From: an uncultured Sulfitobacter sp.
GTDB taxonomy: Bacteria; Pseudomonadota; Alphaproteobacteria; Rhodobacterales; Rhodobacteraceae
DNA length: 64,000 nucleotides
NCBI RefSeq assembly: GCF_947502895.1
Contig: NZ_CANNBM010000001.1
Span: 1,302,001-1,366,000 of the forward strand
Direction of reading: 5' to 3'
Shown: one piece after another, positions 1 through 9,500 of the stretch
How positions within the stretch are numbered: the first letter of the stretch is position 1
Layout: each line of letters starts with the position of its first letter
Program-made: the position numbers and the translations under genes
The notes under the pieces: generated by a model
The model's input: only the letters and a program-made list of their open reading frames with translations
The model's database searches: none
What the model was told of the DNA's origin: nothing

Positions 1-374
1 GTGCCTACGAGATGATTGTCATGGGCTACGAGACAGGCGAGCTGGACGAGATCAAATCGTTCCTGTCCGAAGACATCTACGAGAGCTTTGTAGACGGTGT
101 TGCCGCCCGCGAAGATCAAGGCCTAACGATCGAGGCGAATTTCATCGGTGTGCGCGAAATGTCGCTAGAGAACGTGACGCTTGATCCCGACACCAAAGAG
201 GCAGAGATGACATTGCGCTTTGTGGCGGAACTGACACAGGCCGTGCGCAACAGCGAAGGCGAGATTGTCGAAGGCAGCCTCACTGATGCTAAAAAGCAAA
301 AAGATACGTGGGTATTCTCCCGCCACATGGGCTCGGATGATCCGAATTGGTTCTTGGTTTCTACAGACGGGTAA
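1..374 (+). CDS. Tim44-like domain protein, C-terminal part (gene starts before the window)
   Basis: The frame is open to the left edge of the window, so the gene is truncated here; 120 residues follow the first visible Met at base 12. The visible text (YETGELDEIKSFLSEDIYES, then ANFIGVREM, and a closing NWFLVSTDG) matches the alphaproteobacterial Tim44/TimA family, inner-membrane-associated proteins related to the mitochondrial import component. The bacterial role is not settled. It ends with TAA at 372-374, just ahead of mltA; Tim44-like followed by mltA and an Smr gene is a familiar order in Rhodobacterales. The family call rests on motif resemblance only. Confidence 0.8.
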   Translation, partial: AYEMIVMGYETGELDEIKSFLSEDIYESFVDGVAAREDQGLTIEANFIGVREMSLENVTLDPDTKEAEMTLRFVAELTQAVRNSEGEIVEGSLTDAKKQKDTWVFSRHMGSDDPNWFLVSTDG

Positions 375-1408
375 AATGCGCAATTCGCATCAGTGCCATT
401 ATCGGGGCCTCGCTGTTGGCGGGGCCTTTGGCGTCTGAGGTCAAATATGATGTGTTGTCGTTTGACCAGCTGGACGGTTGGGACAATGACGATCACGCTG
501 CTGCGTTACAGACGTTTCTGAACACCTGTAAAGACATGAAAGACCCTGATTGGAACGCGGTATGCTCTTACGCCCAATCGCGGCCAGAACCGCGCGCGTT
601 TTTCGAGCTATTGTTCCGGCCGGTCCTGATAAGTGACGGGAAAGAGGCGCTGTTCACGGGATATTTCGAACCCGAACTTGACGGCTCACTCACCCGAACG
701 GCACGCTATCGTTATCCCGTCTATAAGATGCCGCCCGAAGCGCGGCAAATCCGCCCTTGGCTGACGCGGCGCGAAATTCTGGAAAGTGGCGTGATGGACG
801 GGCGCGGCCTTGTCATTGCCTATGTTGATGATCCGGTTGAGCTGTTTTTCTTGCAAATACAGGGATCTGGCCGCATCCGTCTGCCCAATGGCAATTATGT
901 GCGCGTAGGGTATCGGGGGTCCAACGGCCATAATTACCGATCTATCGGGCAGGAACTGGTGCGGCGTGGTGTCTACCAGCCCCATCAGGTCAGCGCGCAA
1001 GTGATCAAGAACTGGGTGCGGCGTAATCCTGTGGATGGGCAGGACCTGCTCTATCATAACCCATCCTACGTATTCTTCCGCGAAGTGAGTCAGGTTCCAG
1101 CCGATAAGGGCCCGCTCGGGGCCATGAACCGGTCAATTACCACCATGCGTACCATTGCGGTTGATCCGTCATTTGTGCGTCTCGGCTCCCCTGTCTGGAT
1201 CGAGAAAGACGGCAAAGACCCGCTGCGCCGCTTGATGATCGCCCAAGACACTGGATCGGCGATCAAGGGCGCCCAGCGTGCGGATGTTTTTTTTGGTACA
1301 GGTGATGAAGCAGGCCGCGCAGCAGGCCGGTTGCGCGATCCCGGTCGTCTATTGGTGCTGATGCCGATCCAGCGCGCCTATGCCTTGCTGCCTGAAAGCG
1401 CGATATGA
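347..1408 (+). CDS. mltA: Membrane-bound lytic murein transglycosylase A
   Basis: MltA cleaves the MurNAc-GlcNAc bond of peptidoglycan to give 1,6-anhydro-MurNAc products, acting in the periplasm. The MltA core follows a hydrophobic N-terminus, and the C-terminal double-psi barrel holds the catalytic-Asp region (IAQDTGSAIKG, then RADVFFG). The product would be 353 residues. The start is uncertain. The open frame begins at TTG 347, overlapping the upstream gene by 28 bases, and gives a signal peptide starting MVLGFYRRVK. An ATG sits at 376, right after the upstream stop, but one base out of frame; losing one A at 382-383 would make it read MRIRISAIIGASLLAG, a neat signal peptide. The gene ends ATGA-overlapped with the Smr gene. 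A link to downstream MurNAc salvage (amgK-murU) is functional inference. Confidence 0.9.
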   Translation: MVLGFYRRVKCAIRISAIIGASLLAGPLASEVKYDVLSFDQLDGWDNDDHAAALQTFLNTCKDMKDPDWNAVCSYAQSRPEPRAFFELLFRPVLISDGKEALFTGYFEPELDGSLTRTARYRYPVYKMPPEARQIRPWLTRREILESGVMDGRGLVIAYVDDPVELFFLQIQGSGRIRLPNGNYVRVGYRGSNGHNYRSIGQELVRRGVYQPHQVSAQVIKNWVRRNPVDGQDLLYHNPSYVFFREVSQVPADKGPLGAMNRSITTMRTIAVDPSFVRLGSPVWIEKDGKDPLRRLMIAQDTGSAIKGAQRADVFFGTGDEAGRAAGRLRDPGRLLVLMPIQRAYALLPESAI

Positions 1409-2004
1409 AACGCCGCCGGCTGACAGCCGAGGATCAAGAGCTTTGGGATCGTGTGCGCGCCAATACCCAAGCGATGCAGCGCAGCAATCTTGAGGTTGAG
1501 CGGTTTGATCCGGATGCAAGCCTGCCTGCGCCCGCCGATAATCCGCGCAGCATCCGCAAGGCGAAATCCGTTTTGCTGGGTAAGCCTATGGGCAAGTCGC
1601 GCGGGCCGTCCCATGATCTTGCGCCCGCAATCCATGATCATATCAGGCAGACCCCCGTCCAGATGGATCAGAAATCTTTTGGCAAGCTAAAGCGTGGTAA
1701 GCTGAGGCCCGAAGGTAAAATTGACCTGCACGGTATGACGCTGGATCGCGCCCACCCCGCCCTTTTGGGGTTCGTCATGAATGCACATGCCAGTGGTAAA
1801 CGCCTGATCCTTGTGGTGACGGGTAAGGGCAAACAGCGTGACGAGGGTGGTCCGATCCCTGTGCGGCACGGTGTTTTGCGCCATCAGGTGCCGCAGTGGC
1901 TGGCAATGCAGCCGTTGAAATCAGTTGTGTTGCAAGTGGCGCAGGCCCACGTGAGCCATGGCGGTGGCGGGGCGTATTACGTATATTTACGCCGTCACAG
2001 GTAG
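1405..2004 (+). CDS. Smr/MutS2-type domain protein
   Basis: A 199-residue protein with a charged, poorly conserved N-terminal half and a C-terminal Smr domain. The three Smr signatures are visible: DLHGMTLDRAH near residue 110, TGKG near 139, and HGGGGAYYVYLRR at the C-terminus. Smr domains are nucleic-acid endonucleases or RNA-binding modules in other bacteria; the substrate of this stand-alone alphaproteobacterial form is unknown. The start ATG overlaps the mltA stop by 4 bases, implying translational coupling. The 3' end runs 18 bases into the convergent MFS gene. Confidence 0.88.
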   Translation: MKRRRLTAEDQELWDRVRANTQAMQRSNLEVERFDPDASLPAPADNPRSIRKAKSVLLGKPMGKSRGPSHDLAPAIHDHIRQTPVQMDQKSFGKLKRGKLRPEGKIDLHGMTLDRAHPALLGFVMNAHASGKRLILVVTGKGKQRDEGGPIPVRHGVLRHQVPQWLAMQPLKSVVLQVAQAHVSHGGGGAYYVYLRRHR

Positions 2005-3210
2005 ATCGCGCTGATAGCGCAATATTCCCAGACCCGCCAAAACCGCCGCCCCGAAATAGAATCCGGCGATGGGGATCATCTGATCGGGGAAATCTATTCC
2101 AAGATCAATCAACGCACCGCTAATCCCTGGCCCGATGGCTGTGCCAAAGACCATCAACGCTGCCGCCGCTGCCTTGATCGCGCCAAGATTTCGGGTCCCG
2201 TAGAAAACAGCCCAGAACGCAGCCGTGGCTGTACCTTGCATGCCCTGCCCGATGCCAAAGATAAACATGGCGATTCCGGCCGCAAAAAGTGTATCGGCAT
2301 AGGCCATTACCAGAAACGACACGCCGTAGGGGATAATCTGGAAGGGCAGGATCCATTTGACCCCGAAACGGTCAATCGCCCAGCCTGTGATAAAGATGAA
2401 GATGACGCTGGAGAGTGTGAAGACAGGCATTAGTGCGACAAAGCCTGCGAGGCTCCAGCCTTTGACTTCGGTCAGGTGGACCTGCTGAAAGAACAGCGCG
2501 GTTCCCCATGCGGCAGGGCCAAGGATCAGGGGGATCAGCATGTAGAACAAGGGATGACGCAGCATTTGCACGCGGGTCCAGTGTTGCCCGCCCATCCCGA
2601 GGCCTTGCGCGTCTTTTGCCATGGATTGGGGGGTACGTTCATACCGCAGCAACGTTTGCATAACAGGTATCATAAGCACCACACACCCCGCGGCCACCAG
2701 CCAGAGCACGCGCCAGTCCCATGTGGCAAGAAGGGCGACAAAGCTGATTGGCAACAGGGCTTGCCCCGCAGAAAACCCCATCGACGAGAGTGACAAAGCG
2801 CGCCCCCGCGTGGCGATAAACCAGCGCGACATCGCAACAGCACCAAGCTGTGAAAGCATCCCCTGCCCCATCAGCCGCAGCGCATAGAGTATCACCACTA
2901 ACAAGATAACATTGCGCACCAGTGCCATGCTGATACAGGCCAATGCCAGCATGAGCATCACAGCCAATGAAAGCTGACGCACGCGAAAGCGATCCGTTAG
3001 CGCACCAGCCCAGACCATAGTGATAGCAGAGGCTGTTGTGGCAAGCGTATAGAGACCGCCCCATTGCCCATCACTCAGGTCAAAGGCTTCCTTTATCTCG
3101 CCCGCAAAAAGCGCGATGAAATAGGTCTGGCCGAAGGACGAGGTAAATGTCAGCAGAAAGCCCGCCAACAGGAACAGACGATTTTCGATAAGGAAACGGA
3201 GATAGCCCAT
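1987..3210 (-). CDS. MFS transporter
   Basis: A 407-residue integral membrane protein with about 12 hydrophobic segments. Between the second and third is the MFS loop (GALTDRFRVRQLS), matching the family G-x-x-x-D-R-x-G-R-R pattern loosely. Substrate cannot be read from the sequence. It lies downstream of hslU on the same strand, with about 40 bases between the hslU stop and this start. The start codon sits inside an 11-bp perfect inverted repeat (see 3206-3243), so translation may be structure-controlled. The C-terminus overlaps the Smr gene tail to tail. Confidence 0.85.
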   Translation of the reverse strand: MGYLRFLIENRLFLLAGFLLTFTSSFGQTYFIALFAGEIKEAFDLSDGQWGGLYTLATTASAITMVWAGALTDRFRVRQLSLAVMLMLALACISMALVRNVILLVVILYALRLMGQGMLSQLGAVAMSRWFIATRGRALSLSSMGFSAGQALLPISFVALLATWDWRVLWLVAAGCVVLMIPVMQTLLRYERTPQSMAKDAQGLGMGGQHWTRVQMLRHPLFYMLIPLILGPAAWGTALFFQQVHLTEVKGWSLAGFVALMPVFTLSSVIFIFITGWAIDRFGVKWILPFQIIPYGVSFLVMAYADTLFAAGIAMFIFGIGQGMQGTATAAFWAVFYGTRNLGAIKAAAAALMVFGTAIGPGISGALIDLGIDFPDQMIPIAGFYFGAAVLAGLGILRYQRDLPVTA

Positions 3211-3243
3211 TCACCCTAGATCGCTGACGCACGGGTGAATGGG
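3206..3243 (-). promoter_or_regulatory. Hairpin covering the MFS start codon
   Basis: CCCATTCACCC at 3206-3216 is the exact reverse complement of GGGTGAATGGG at 3233-3243: an 11-bp perfect stem with a 16-base loop. In the minus-strand mRNA the 3' arm carries the purine-rich bases before the start and the MFS ATG itself. It also follows the hslU stop, so it could act as a terminator, but no U-run follows. Structure is seen; function is inference. Confidence 0.55.
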
Positions 3244-3249
3244 AAGGGG

Positions 3250-4560
3250 TTAAAGCACGTAGCGACTCAGATCGGTAGATTTCATCAATTCACCCAGATT
3301 GGTGTCGACAAATGCAGCATCCACCACGATTTGTTCGCCACTCCGGTCCGGCGCGGTAAAGCTCAGCTCTTCGAACACACGCTCCATCACGGTATAGAGC
3401 CTGCGTGCGCCGATGTTCTCAACCGATTGGTTCACATCCGCTGCAATCTTGGCGAGTGCTGCGATCCCGTCTTTGGTAAAGCTGACGGTGACGTCTTCGG
3501 TCCCCATCAGGGCAGTGTATTGGAGGGTCAGTGCGTTGTCTGTTTCTGTCAGAATACGTACAAAATCTTCTTCGGTCAGCGCACGCAGTTCTACACGGAT
3601 CGGAAGGCGGCCCTGCAATTCGGGCAACAGGTCGGACGGTTTGGCAATGTGGAACGCGCCTGACGCGATAAACAAGACATGGTCTGTTTTGACCGGACCG
3701 TGCTTTGTGCTGACTGTCGTTCCTTCGATCAGTGGTAGCAGGTCACGCTGCACGCCTTCGCGGCTCACATCTCCGCCACGCGCATCGGCGCGGGTACAGA
3801 CCTTGTCGATTTCATCAAGGAAAACGATGCCGTTCTGCTCGACCGCTTCAACCGCGGCGCGGGTCACGGTTTCGTCATCCAGCAGTTTGTCGGCCTCTTC
3901 ACCAATCAGAACATCATAGCTATCGCGCACCGAAAGACGTTTCTTCGTGGTGCGCCCTCCCATGGCTTTGCCAAAAATATCGCCAATGTTCATCATCCCC
4001 ATGCCGCCACCACCCGGCTGGCCGGGGATTTCCATGGCCGAGAACGGATTGGTCGTATCGGCGACCTCAAGCTCGATCATGGTGTCGTCCAACTGACCAT
4101 CGTGCAGCTTCTTGCGGAACATGTCGCGGGTCCCTGCGCGCGCCTCCGGCCCCGCTATGGCGTCAATCACGCGTTCTTCTGCGGCCTTTTGAGCGTTGGC
4201 TTTCACGTCCTCGCGCATGTGTTCGCGTGTCATGGCAATGGCTGCGTCTAGCAAATCGCGGATGATCTGCTCAACATCGCGGCCCACATAGCCCACTTCG
4301 GTAAATTTGGTTGCCTCAACCTTGAGAAACGGCGCGCGGGCCAGTTTCGCCAAACGGCGGCTTATCTCGGTTTTACCCACACCCGTGGGGCCGATCATCA
4401 GGATGTTTTTTGGGTATACCTCGGCACGGATTTCATCGGGCAAATTACGGCAACGCCAGCGGTTGCGCAGGGCTACGGCAACGGCGCGTTTGGCGTCATT
4501 CTGGCCGATAATGAAACGGTCCAGCTCGGATACGATTTCGCGGGGGGTCAGATCGGTCAT
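3250..4560 (-). CDS. hslU: HslU, ATPase subunit of the HslVU protease
   Basis: AAA+ unfoldase that feeds substrates into the HslV peptidase in the cytoplasm. 436 residues, the normal length. Visible features: Walker A GPTGVGKTEISRR near residue 57, the I-domain insertion in the middle, Walker B FLDEIDK near 248, and the C-terminal LSRYVL tail that docks into HslV. The start overlaps the hslV stop by 4 bases (ATGA at 4557-4560), so the pair should be translated together. Expression probably comes from the heat-shock-like promoter ahead of hslV. Confidence 0.97.
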   Translation of the reverse strand: MTDLTPREIVSELDRFIIGQNDAKRAVAVALRNRWRCRNLPDEIRAEVYPKNILMIGPTGVGKTEISRRLAKLARAPFLKVEATKFTEVGYVGRDVEQIIRDLLDAAIAMTREHMREDVKANAQKAAEERVIDAIAGPEARAGTRDMFRKKLHDGQLDDTMIELEVADTTNPFSAMEIPGQPGGGGMGMMNIGDIFGKAMGGRTTKKRLSVRDSYDVLIGEEADKLLDDETVTRAAVEAVEQNGIVFLDEIDKVCTRADARGGDVSREGVQRDLLPLIEGTTVSTKHGPVKTDHVLFIASGAFHIAKPSDLLPELQGRLPIRVELRALTEEDFVRILTETDNALTLQYTALMGTEDVTVSFTKDGIAALAKIAADVNQSVENIGARRLYTVMERVFEELSFTAPDRSGEQIVVDAAFVDTNLGELMKSTDLSRYVL

Positions 4561-5114
4561 GGTTTGATTTTCTCCACGGTCAGGTTGCCGTTGGTGTAGA
4601 CGCAGATGTCAGAGGCGATCTTCATCGCGTCGCGCGCTACGGCTTCGGCGTCGCGGTCGCTGTCGATCAGTCCGCGCGCAGCAGCGAGGGCAAAGTTGCC
4701 ACCCGATCCAATTGCCGCGATACTATGTTCAGGCTCAAGCACATCACCTGCACCTGTAATGATCAGCAATTCAGAGCCGTCTGTGACGATCAACATCGCC
4801 TCCAGCTTTTGCAGGTATTTGTCTGTACGCCAGTCTTTTGCCAGCTCGACACTGGCGCGGGCCAGCTGACCTGGTGTGGCCTCCAGCTTGGCTTCAAGCC
4901 GCTCGAGCAGGGTGAAGGCATCCGCCGTTGATCCGGCAAAGCCCACGACGACATCGTAACCACCCGGCGATAACCTGCGCACTTTGCGCGCGGTGCCCTT
5001 GATCACGGTCTGACCGAGGCTGACCTGCCCGTCCCCAGCGATCACAACCTCGCCGTCCTTTTTTACGCCGATGATTGTTGTGCCGTGCCAGCCGGGAAAT
5101 TCGTCGTGTGCCAT
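4557..5114 (-). CDS. hslV: HslV, peptidase subunit of the HslVU protease
   Basis: Threonine protease of the proteasome family that forms the two-ring core of HslVU. I use ATG 5114, giving 185 residues: a good GGAGG ribosome site lies just upstream and the longer frame has no family resemblance. The protein starts MAHDEFPGWHG and then TTIIGVK; Thr12 is the expected N-terminal nucleophile after removal of an 11-residue propeptide, longer than the one-residue propeptide of E. coli. The GDGQVSLGQTVIKG segment is characteristic. The stop overlaps hslU. Confidence 0.96.
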   Translation of the reverse strand: MAHDEFPGWHGTTIIGVKKDGEVVIAGDGQVSLGQTVIKGTARKVRRLSPGGYDVVVGFAGSTADAFTLLERLEAKLEATPGQLARASVELAKDWRTDKYLQKLEAMLIVTDGSELLIITGAGDVLEPEHSIAAIGSGGNFALAAARGLIDSDRDAEAVARDAMKIASDICVYTNGNLTVEKIKP

Positions 5115-5135
5115 GATGCCTCCGTGTTTGCTCCT

Positions 5136-5164
5136 ATATGGCGTGGGCAGGCCTGTGGGACAAG
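5136..5164 (-). promoter_or_regulatory. Sigma-32-type heat-shock promoter for hslVU
   Basis: On the minus strand CTTGTCC (5164-5158) is followed after 14 bases by CGCCATAT (5143-5136). This resembles the classical heat-shock consensus CTTGAAA-N11-16-CCCCATNT. Transcription would start about 20 bases before the hslV start codon, leaving room for the GGAGG site. Known: hslVU is RpoH-controlled in many proteobacteria. Confidence 0.6.
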
Positions 5165-5207
5165 TGCGGGCCTTGTTGTGCGTGGTCTTGGGCGATAGCG
5201 TTAGCGA

Positions 5208-6113
5208 ATGAGCGAAGAAAACACTGTCACTTTTTATATGGAGCCAGAGCTGTGCAAAAGTGCGCAAATCGGCAAACATCCGTTCATTGGCAAGATCGGA
5301 AATGTTCTCGCTGCTGCGGGGCTGGGCGTTTCATTTGAAACTCTGGGCAGGCATGGCGCGCCCGAGGGTAAGGGTTGGTCGATGAGCCATATAAAGTCAC
5401 CGCCCGATGCGCGTGGTTTGTGTTTTCGTCGTGTCTATCACTATCCCTTCTGGCAGATTGAACAAAGCGCCGAGCGTTGGGCGTGGGACGTAGCGCAAAC
5501 ACCGTTTGTGCCTGATAGATCGGCAGCGGAAGAGGCCGCGCGTTTCTACGGGTTCTGGCAGAACCGTCTATTCGGAGATGCGCCAAAGCACAGCACGCGC
5601 AGCAGTTTTGTCTATGTCCCGCTACAGGGTAGATTGTTGGATCACCGCCCCTTTCAAATATGCAGCCCGCTGGAAATGGTGGGATATTGCCTGTCGCATA
5701 CCGACGCTCCCGTGGTTGCCACGCTGCACCCGAACGAAACCTATGACAGCGCCGAGATTTCCGCGCTGGCAAAGCTTGAGCAGTCCAACTCGCGCCTTAC
5801 GGTTCAGCGCGGAGATATGGAGGCGTTACTGGCGCAGTGTGATTTTGTCGTAACCCAAAATTCCAGCGTTGCGTTCAACGGGTACTTCTTTGGCAAACCT
5901 GCGCTGTTGTTTCGCAAAGTAGACTTTCACCACATCGCGGTTCAGGCGGATCCCGCTGATTTGTCCAAGGGGTTTTCTGCTGTTGCCAAGGCGCGGCCTG
6001 ATTACCCAGCCTATGTACATTGGTTTTGGCAACAAAACAGCATCAATGCAGGTCGTCCCGAAGCGGAAGAGCGGATTGCTGCGCGTCTCAGGCGGTTTGG
6101 CTGGCCTGTCTAA
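5208..6113 (+). CDS. Uncharacterised protein, capsule-type glycosyltransferase-like
   Basis: 301 residues, no signal peptide and no membrane segment. I do not recognise a firmly named family. Residues about 215-245 (VVTQNSSVAFNGYFFGKPAL) resemble the C-terminal acceptor segment of GT-B-like capsule polysaccharide synthesis proteins (KpsC/KpsS style), where an N-S-S/T-V motif precedes a GKP turn. ATLHPNETYDS in the middle would fit a sugar-binding loop. It diverges from hslV, with under 100 bases between the two starts, and runs toward trxA. Role: possibly transfer of a sugar in surface polysaccharide synthesis (inference). Confidence 0.55.
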   Translation: MSEENTVTFYMEPELCKSAQIGKHPFIGKIGNVLAAAGLGVSFETLGRHGAPEGKGWSMSHIKSPPDARGLCFRRVYHYPFWQIEQSAERWAWDVAQTPFVPDRSAAEEAARFYGFWQNRLFGDAPKHSTRSSFVYVPLQGRLLDHRPFQICSPLEMVGYCLSHTDAPVVATLHPNETYDSAEISALAKLEQSNSRLTVQRGDMEALLAQCDFVVTQNSSVAFNGYFFGKPALLFRKVDFHHIAVQADPADLSKGFSAVAKARPDYPAYVHWFWQQNSINAGRPEAEERIAARLRRFGWPV

Positions 6114-6130
6114 AGTCGTTGAACAGATAT

Positions 6131-6156
6131 AAAAAAGGCGCCCCAATCGGGACGCC
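6131..6156 (-). terminator. Rho-independent terminator of trxA
   Basis: Minus strand: GGCGTCCC, loop GATT, GGGGCGCC, then six T. The 8-bp stem is complete with one G-U pair. It lies 25 bases past the trxA stop. Confidence 0.85.
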
Positions 6157-6180
6157 TCTCTTGATGGAATTGTATATCGC

Positions 6181-6501
6181 TTAGATGGATTCTTCGATCC
6201 AGCTTTGCAGGGCAGCTTTGGGGCGCGCACCCGCCATGTTGGAGACGACCTCGCCATTCTTGAAGATGAACAGGGCAGGGATGCCACGTACGCCCATTTG
6301 TGCGGGAGAATTCGGGTTTTCGTCGACGTTTACTTTGACGATTTTCACTTTGCCTTCCATTTCGGCCGACAGCTCTTCCAAAGAGGGGCCGATCTGCTTG
6401 CATGGGCCACACCATTCTGCCCAGAAATCTACCACAACGGGGATATCGGAATTTTTCACTTCGGCGTCGAAGGTATCATCGGTAACGGAAACGGTGGCCA
6501 T
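6181..6501 (-). CDS. trxA: Thioredoxin 1
   Basis: Small cytoplasmic dithiol-disulfide oxidoreductase. 106 residues from ATG 6501; an in-frame ATG 12 bases upstream (6513) is rejected because the GGAGAG ribosome site lies between the two. The WAEWCGPC active site, the cis-proline segment (RGIPALFIF) and the usual thioredoxin length are all present. It sits about 33 bases downstream of addA on the same strand, an arrangement repeated in Rhodobacterales, and is closed by a strong terminator. Confidence 0.96.
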   Translation of the reverse strand: MATVSVTDDTFDAEVKNSDIPVVVDFWAEWCGPCKQIGPSLEELSAEMEGKVKIVKVNVDENPNSPAQMGVRGIPALFIFKNGEVVSNMAGARPKAALQSWIEESI

Positions 6502-6534
6502 AATGCTCTCCATGGGTTTGGGCTTGTCAGTTAC

Positions 6535-9500
6535 CTAAGAAGGCGCGCCGCCTGCGTCAAGGTGACCTGTGCGTTGTAACGCGCTTGTCACGACCTCGTG
6601 CGGTAGTGTCATTAGCGTGGCGTTGTGGGTCCAGATGATTGCCGTGTCGATCCGGTGATCCGGATAAATGGCCTGCAAAGCATGGGCATAGGCGCCCATC
6701 TGGCGCAGCAAACCTTCGGGGCAATCGGTATGGGTCGCGGGGACTGTCCGATTGGTTTTGAAGTCTACTGCGAGGATAGTGTTTTCACCCACGATCAGAC
6801 GGTCAATAATCCCGTACAAGCGGGTGTCGCCCAGATCAGCCGTCACGGCGACTTCGGCCAGCGCACTGGTAGCAAAGATATGCGCCAGATCGGGGGTGTC
6901 CAAGACAGCCAGCGTTTCGCGGAGTGCTGACTGTGCGACCACAGGATCAGTATCTTCAAGCAGGAAGGTGGCAGCGTTCAAACGTGCCCCTTCCTCCAGC
7001 GGTGCAAGATGCTCCAACAATTTGTGGACAAGCGTGCCATAAGACTTGGCCGCTTCTTCATCCATTCCTGCATCACCGGCCAAGGCCTTTGCGCCACCCA
7101 GATCTGAGGGCGACAATGCTGTGCGCCGAGGCATCGGTGCCGGTGGGTTGGTTCTAAAAACAGTCTCTAACGTGGGTTTTTTTGACGGGTTCGGTGCAAT
7201 CGCCAAGACGGGAAGCGCGTTCCACCCTGGCTCCTCATGGCGAATGCCATGCGCAGGGCCATCGATAAATGGAACCGCGTTCAAGTGGCCCAGCGCGTCT
7301 TCTGTCATCTGATACCAGCTGGTCCGCTCTTTGGGCAGCTTGCCCGCTGCCGCCACAATCAGCCATTTTTCCGCCCGCGTCATCGCGACATAAAGCAATC
7401 TGAGGCTTTCTTGTGTGTCGGCCTCTTTCAACGCGTCAATGCGGGCACTGATCCGTGTGGTCATTTCCGCAGCATTCGGTTTCCAGATTGGCACATCATC
7501 CAGATTGATAATCTCGTCTCGGATTGTGACCGTCTTCGCCCCTGTGTCGGGCAGGATCACGATCGGCGCTTCCAGCCCTTTGGCTCCATGCACCGTCATC
7601 ACGCGGATCTGGTCAGAGGCGCTGTCGATCTGGCGTTTGATTTCCAGATCATCGGCCTGCATCCACTCCAGAAATCCGGTCAGGCTGGGAACTTCTGTGC
7701 GTTCATAAGCAAGCGCCTGACCCAAAAGCGCGTCAATTCCGTCTTCGGCCTCGGTTCCCATGCGGGCCAGAAGGTTGCGGCGACCATCGTGTCTGGTGAG
7801 GATACGTTCGATCAGATCATAGGGCCGCAGGAAATCAACTTGCCCCCGAAGATCATGCAGCATGGCCAGTGTATCCGGGTACTGCAGCTCTTGGGTCCGA
7901 AGGCTCTGCCAGAGGTCGAGTTTTTTGGGGCGATGATGGGCAAGTGTAAAAATGTCCTGCTCGCTCCACCCGAACAGGGGCGAGCGGAGTGCAGTTGCTA
8001 AGGACAAACCATCATCAGGCGTAGCAAGAAACGATAGCAGCGCGCCGATGTCGCGCACCGCCAGTTCCGCTCCGACCTTCAGGCGGTCTGCCCCTGCAAT
8101 AGGCAGGCCTGCCACCTTGCAGGCGCGAATGATTTCCGAGAACAAGCCGGTTTGACGACCACGCACCAGAATAAGAAAATCACCTGCCGTGATGCGGCGG
8201 CGTATTAGGCTGCGGTCGTCGGCTTCGTCGGGAATAAAGTGTTCACCCTCGACCAGATGCTTGATCTGTTCTGCGATCTGGTCAGCTAGAATAACCGTGT
8301 GGTGTTGCTGGCTTTTGCGATCAACAGGGTCGGTCCAATGCGGCGGCTCGTCCTCATCTTTGGTGGGTTCTACCAGCGGCCACAGGTCAACACGCCCTGG
8401 AAGCGTGTCCTTGAACGCCAAATGCGTCATCGTATCGCCCATGCGCGGATCAGGTAGCGTGTTGAACGTGCGGTCTACTGCGCGCAAAATCGCAGGGGAC
8501 GAGCGGAAGGAGTAATCAAGGCTCTGGTTTTGGAAGCTAAGTTGCGCGGCCTCGAGGTTTTGCTGGAAGGTGGCCCGCTTGAGGTCGAACTCGCGTGGGT
8601 CAGCCCCCTGAAATGAATAGATCGACTGCTTTTTGTCACCAACTACAAATAGAGTGCGCGCGCGGTTGTCCTCACGCGCGCCAGCTCCTGACGAAAACTC
8701 GTCCGCCAGCTTTTCGATCACATCCCACTGGCGCGGTGAGGTGTCTTGCGCTTCGTCCACCAGAATATGATCAATGCCGCCGTCGATACGGTACAAAACC
8801 CAAGCCGCCACTTTGGGATCGTTAAGAAGGCTGCGCGCCCGCAAGATCAGATCGTCAAAATCCAGCCAGCCGCGGCGTTGTTTCTCGGCCTCGTAGCGCG
8901 TGATGAAAGCGGTTGCGAAACTGTGCAATGCACCAGTGCGGGCGACATTACGTGCGCGCATCTGAAGCTCGTGTGCTTCCAGCGTGCGCTGGGCTAGGTC
9001 TTCAAACGGGGTCAGCATGGGCCCTAGCGCCGTCTGTGCGCCCTTGGTTGGAAAGCTCTTTCTTGGCTTAAACTCCGTGGTTAGCATGACGGCTTTGAGT
9101 TTGTCGAAGTCGGAAAAATCGGGATTGGCCCAGTCAATGGTTCGCAGCGCATCGGCCAGCCGTGTCATGGTGACGGCGCTTTGGGATGCGAACACATCAA
9201 TTGCCGCAGGCATCCAACGGGCAACGGCGGCATCCATCACATCAATGGGCAGGGTGGTCACGTCAAACCCCGCAGGCAGGTCAAACAGCGTATTCAGATC
9301 ACTTGGCAAGTTCACGAACAATTCCCGTTTGCCCGTGATCGCTTGGGTCAGTGATGCGAAGCTGTCACCTGTATAATGCTCTGCCAGCTCTGCAACCAAC
9401 CCTGCATCAGGCCCCTCGGCCATCGTGTCCAGGATATCGGCGCGGAGCAGTTCTGCGGCGCGGTCCTCGATTTCTTTGAATTGGGGGCTGACGCCCGCCT

